Positions 11,428-13,381 of a stretch of 13,381 bases of DNA are shown piece after piece. Every line of letters starts with the position of its first letter. The stretch's first letter is position 1. Below the pieces are notes generated by a model. It ran no database searches. It was given only the letters and a program-made list of their open reading frames with translations, and was not told where the DNA came from. Origin of the DNA: Phycisphaerales bacterium UBA2266 (GTDB taxonomy: Bacteria > Planctomycetota > Phycisphaerae > Sedimentisphaerales > Anaerobacaceae); assembly GCA_002347125.1 (NCBI GenBank), contig DDXG01000383.1, forward strand, positions 1,595-14,975, read 5' to 3'. The position numbers and the translations under genes are program-made.

Positions 11428-13381
11428 ATGACGAGACGTCGCACCCACATGGCTCTCGTGGCGGCTTGGCTGTCTCTGGTGATAGCCGATACGGGGCGTT
11501 GCGATGTGCTGCGAGGCAGCGTCCGTGACGCCTCCACGGGCCAGCCCGTCAGGCTCGCGAACCTGCGCGTCTATCCCCGTGGCCGGGCGGCAGCCGTAGA
11601 AGCCGCCGCCGAGAACGACGGCGCCTTTGCGTTTGAGAATCTGGCGGCCGGCCTCTACAGCCTCTGCGTAATGGGTGGGCACGAACACCTGCCTTGTATC
11701 GTGCCCGACATCGAGGTCCATTCCAATGTCAAAATGGTTTTGGACATGAGCCCACGGAGCAACGAACAATCCGACGCGTGGGGTCAGGGGTCATGGCTGT
11801 TCCGCGCATACTACGAACTTGGTGGGGCGGCAAGATTTCATCGGATGGTCTCAGCGGGCCAGACATTTGCGGCTGTCGGCGGCAATGTGGTCTTTGCCTC
11901 CGCGCGGTTGCAGGGCGTCGGCGATGGGGCCGCGTACGTCCGGTTCAGTATCCATGAATCGGGGCCGATGGGACGACAAATCGGCCCATCCAGAATCGTT
12001 CCGGCGGCTCTGGACTCGGCCGTTACCTGGGGTCCCGATGAGGTCCCTGTTGCACCGGGGGGCACGTATTACCTCCACATCGAGACGCTCGATGGGGGCG
12101 TTATGCTCGTCGTGGCCGCGCCGGATGCCCGGCCGGACGTTCACGCCGTCTTCAATGGCCGTTCGGATACGAAGCGAGACCTTGTGGCGTCTGTCGTGGG
12201 TGGGACGAGAGAAGAAGCCGGGGATCGCCGGGTCCAGCCGCATGAGGCCGAGACAGTCGGACAGGCGACCGGCAAGGCAAAAGCAGGTCCGCTCGTCGAG
12301 CCTGTCGGCAAGGTCAAGGGCAATGCCGCCGGCAACGAGCGAGGGGCGGTGCTCTTTGGTCGCGAGGGCGACTGCCTGGGCTGGGCCGTGACCGGGCCGT
12401 CGGGCTTGTACGAATTTGCGGATATTCCGGCGGGCAGCCACATGATGCTCCTGGCCGGGCGAATGGTGCCCGGTGTCGAAGTTGATGGCGGTCGCACGAC
12501 CGTCGTGGACCACGCCGACCAGCCGAAGCTGGACTTCGAGAAGGAGCTGTGGGGGCCGTCGCGCGTAGCCTTTGCGCAGTCGTTTGTCGCTACCGGCACC
12601 GCCGTTACGGGGTTCTCCCTGTGGCGGGCCTCCGGCAACAGCAAGCTACGGGTCTCGCTCTTCGAGGATAGTCCAGGAGGCAGGCGGATCGCCGGCCCGT
12701 GGGAGACGCCCAGGCCCGTCGTCTGGGTCGGGGGCGCCAAGTTGCCGGCGGAATTCGCCACGGACATCGGGCGAGCCTATTGCCTGCGTATCGAGGCGTC
12801 CGACGGCAAGCCCTGGAACCACTCCATGCCCCGCGCCGGCGACGTCTATCCCGACGGCATGGCCTTCTTCGACGATGTGCCGCATCCGGAGAGCGACTTG
12901 GGCATCACCATTGAACAGCAGCAACCCACCCTGTCGGTGATCGCGGCCGACGACGACCTCCACTACATCCCGGAGGGCCCCGGCTCCGGGACGTGCCGGG
13001 TGGCGGCGCAGACGTTTGTGGCTCAGTCGGTGAATATCGTTCGTGCGTACGCCAATTGCGGGGGCTGGGGCGGTATCGCCGATTTCGTCTTTTCCATCCA
13101 CGAGAATGACCCGAACGGCTCGCAGATAGGTCCGGCCGTGAGTGTCAAGATGGTCGCCGACTGGGGGGCGGACGTCCTGTGGTTCGCCGGCGATGTGCCC
13201 GTAACCGCGGGCCGACAGTACTGTCTCAAGTATCGGCGGGTCGATGGCGGGCCCTTCTTCTCGTATCTGTCGAGCGACCTTTGTGCCGGCAGGGCCTGGC
13301 GCGACGGCAAAGTATTGCCGGAACAGTTCGACCAGCTCTTTAGCGTCTATGGTGAGAGCGAGGCGGGCGGCCTTGCCTGTC
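11428..13381 (+). CDS. Large secreted protein with carboxypeptidase-regulatory-like modules and three beta-sandwich repeats (3' end outside window)
   Basis: An uninterrupted frame of 651 codons from ATG 11428 to the window end. A signal peptide heads it (MTRRRTHMALVAAWLSLVIA). Residues about 28-107 look like a carboxypeptidase-regulatory-like/transthyretin-type module (GSVRDASTGQPV, NDGAFAFENLAAGLYSL). A second such module lies at about 290-360 (GPSGLYEFADIPAGSHMML). Three homologous repeats follow the scheme Q[TS]F, then SIHE/SLFE, then P.G..I[GA]P, then YxL..., then DG: Q145-G224, Q384-G460 and Q528-G608. Each is followed by a tail of about 35 residues, and a less clear aromatic/Gly lead precedes it. 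The pattern recalls 'choice-of-anchor R'-type beta-sandwiches (weak similarity). Such domains suggest surface adhesion or glycan binding; no catalytic motif is seen. The gene starts 18 nt after the propeller gene without a ribosome site, so it is probably the third gene of the operon. Met8 (11449) is an alternative start, but the basic TRRRTH suits a signal peptide. Confidence 0.8.
   Translation, partial: MTRRRTHMALVAAWLSLVIADTGRCDVLRGSVRDASTGQPVRLANLRVYPRGRAAAVEAAAENDGAFAFENLAAGLYSLCVMGGHEHLPCIVPDIEVHSNVKMVLDMSPRSNEQSDAWGQGSWLFRAYYELGGAARFHRMVSAGQTFAAVGGNVVFASARLQGVGDGAAYVRFSIHESGPMGRQIGPSRIVPAALDSAVTWGPDEVPVAPGGTYYLHIETLDGGVMLVVAAPDARPDVHAVFNGRSDTKRDLVASVVGGTREEAGDRRVQPHEAETVGQATGKAKAGPLVEPVGKVKGNAAGNERGAVLFGREGDCLGWAVTGPSGLYEFADIPAGSHMMLLAGRMVPGVEVDGGRTTVVDHADQPKLDFEKELWGPSRVAFAQSFVATGTAVTGFSLWRASGNSKLRVSLFEDSPGGRRIAGPWETPRPVVWVGGAKLPAEFATDIGRAYCLRIEASDGKPWNHSMPRAGDVYPDGMAFFDDVPHPESDLGITIEQQQPTLSVIAADDDLHYIPEGPGSGTCRVAAQTFVAQSVNIVRAYANCGGWGGIADFVFSIHENDPNGSQIGPAVSVKMVADWGADVLWFAGDVPVTAGRQYCLKYRRVDGGPFFSYLSSDLCAGRAWRDGKVLPEQFDQLFSVYGESEAGGLAC

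Noticed and set aside
11694..12940. Several short plus-strand frames within the right-edge gene (for example 11819-12391 and 12572-12940)
   Set aside because: They lie in other frames of the long open frame from 11428, which has a signal peptide, domains and repeats.
1..13381. CRISPR arrays, tRNA or rRNA genes, insertion-sequence transposases
   Set aside because: I looked for regularly spaced direct repeats, cloverleaf-like stretches and transposase motifs by eye and saw none; only the REPIN-like palindromes suggest mobility.

Overview
The window reads as a GC-rich chromosomal segment of a Gram-negative-type (diderm) bacterium. The mix of genes is what I would expect in Planctomycetota, possibly a Phycisphaerae-like lineage: gyrA beside holA, a DUF2961 lipoprotein, a heparinase II/III-type lyase and a large secreted protein of repeated beta-sandwich modules. 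The taxon is an inference from gene content; no rRNA or other marker is present.

Layout: (1) 1-2052, plus strand: the 3' part of gyrA (C-terminal DNA-wrapping propeller and acidic tail), then holA (DNA polymerase III delta subunit). (2) 2079-6384, minus strand: a tight three-gene operon, transcribed in the order MMPL/RND-type inner-membrane transporter, LolA-like periplasmic protein, outer-membrane beta-barrel. Both junctions are 4-nt ATGA overlaps. Together the genes supply one part for each layer of the envelope, so I read them as a candidate trans-envelope lipid (or other hydrophobic cargo) export system. (3) 6501-8564, plus strand, divergent from that operon: a secreted heparinase II/III-family polysaccharide lyase. 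(4) 8565-8918: a 354-nt gap without a gene. It holds a REPIN-like inverted pair of REP hairpins, further stem-loops, and a good sigma70-type promoter. (5) 8919-13381, plus strand: an operon-like run of a DUF2961 (GH172-related) lipoprotein, an FG-GAP/EF-hand-loop beta-propeller lipoprotein, and a large secreted protein with carboxypeptidase-regulatory-like modules and three copies of an internal repeat. This last gene runs off the window end.

How the parts fit: regions 3 and 5 look like a glycan-breakdown locus (lyase, fructo-/arabinofuranosidase-type fold, calcium-dependent propeller, adhesive beta-sandwich protein) without SusC/SusD-type genes in view. Region 2 may serve envelope lipid transport independently of it. 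The best candidates for something under-described are the MMPL/LolA-like/barrel operon and the triple-repeat protein at the right edge.
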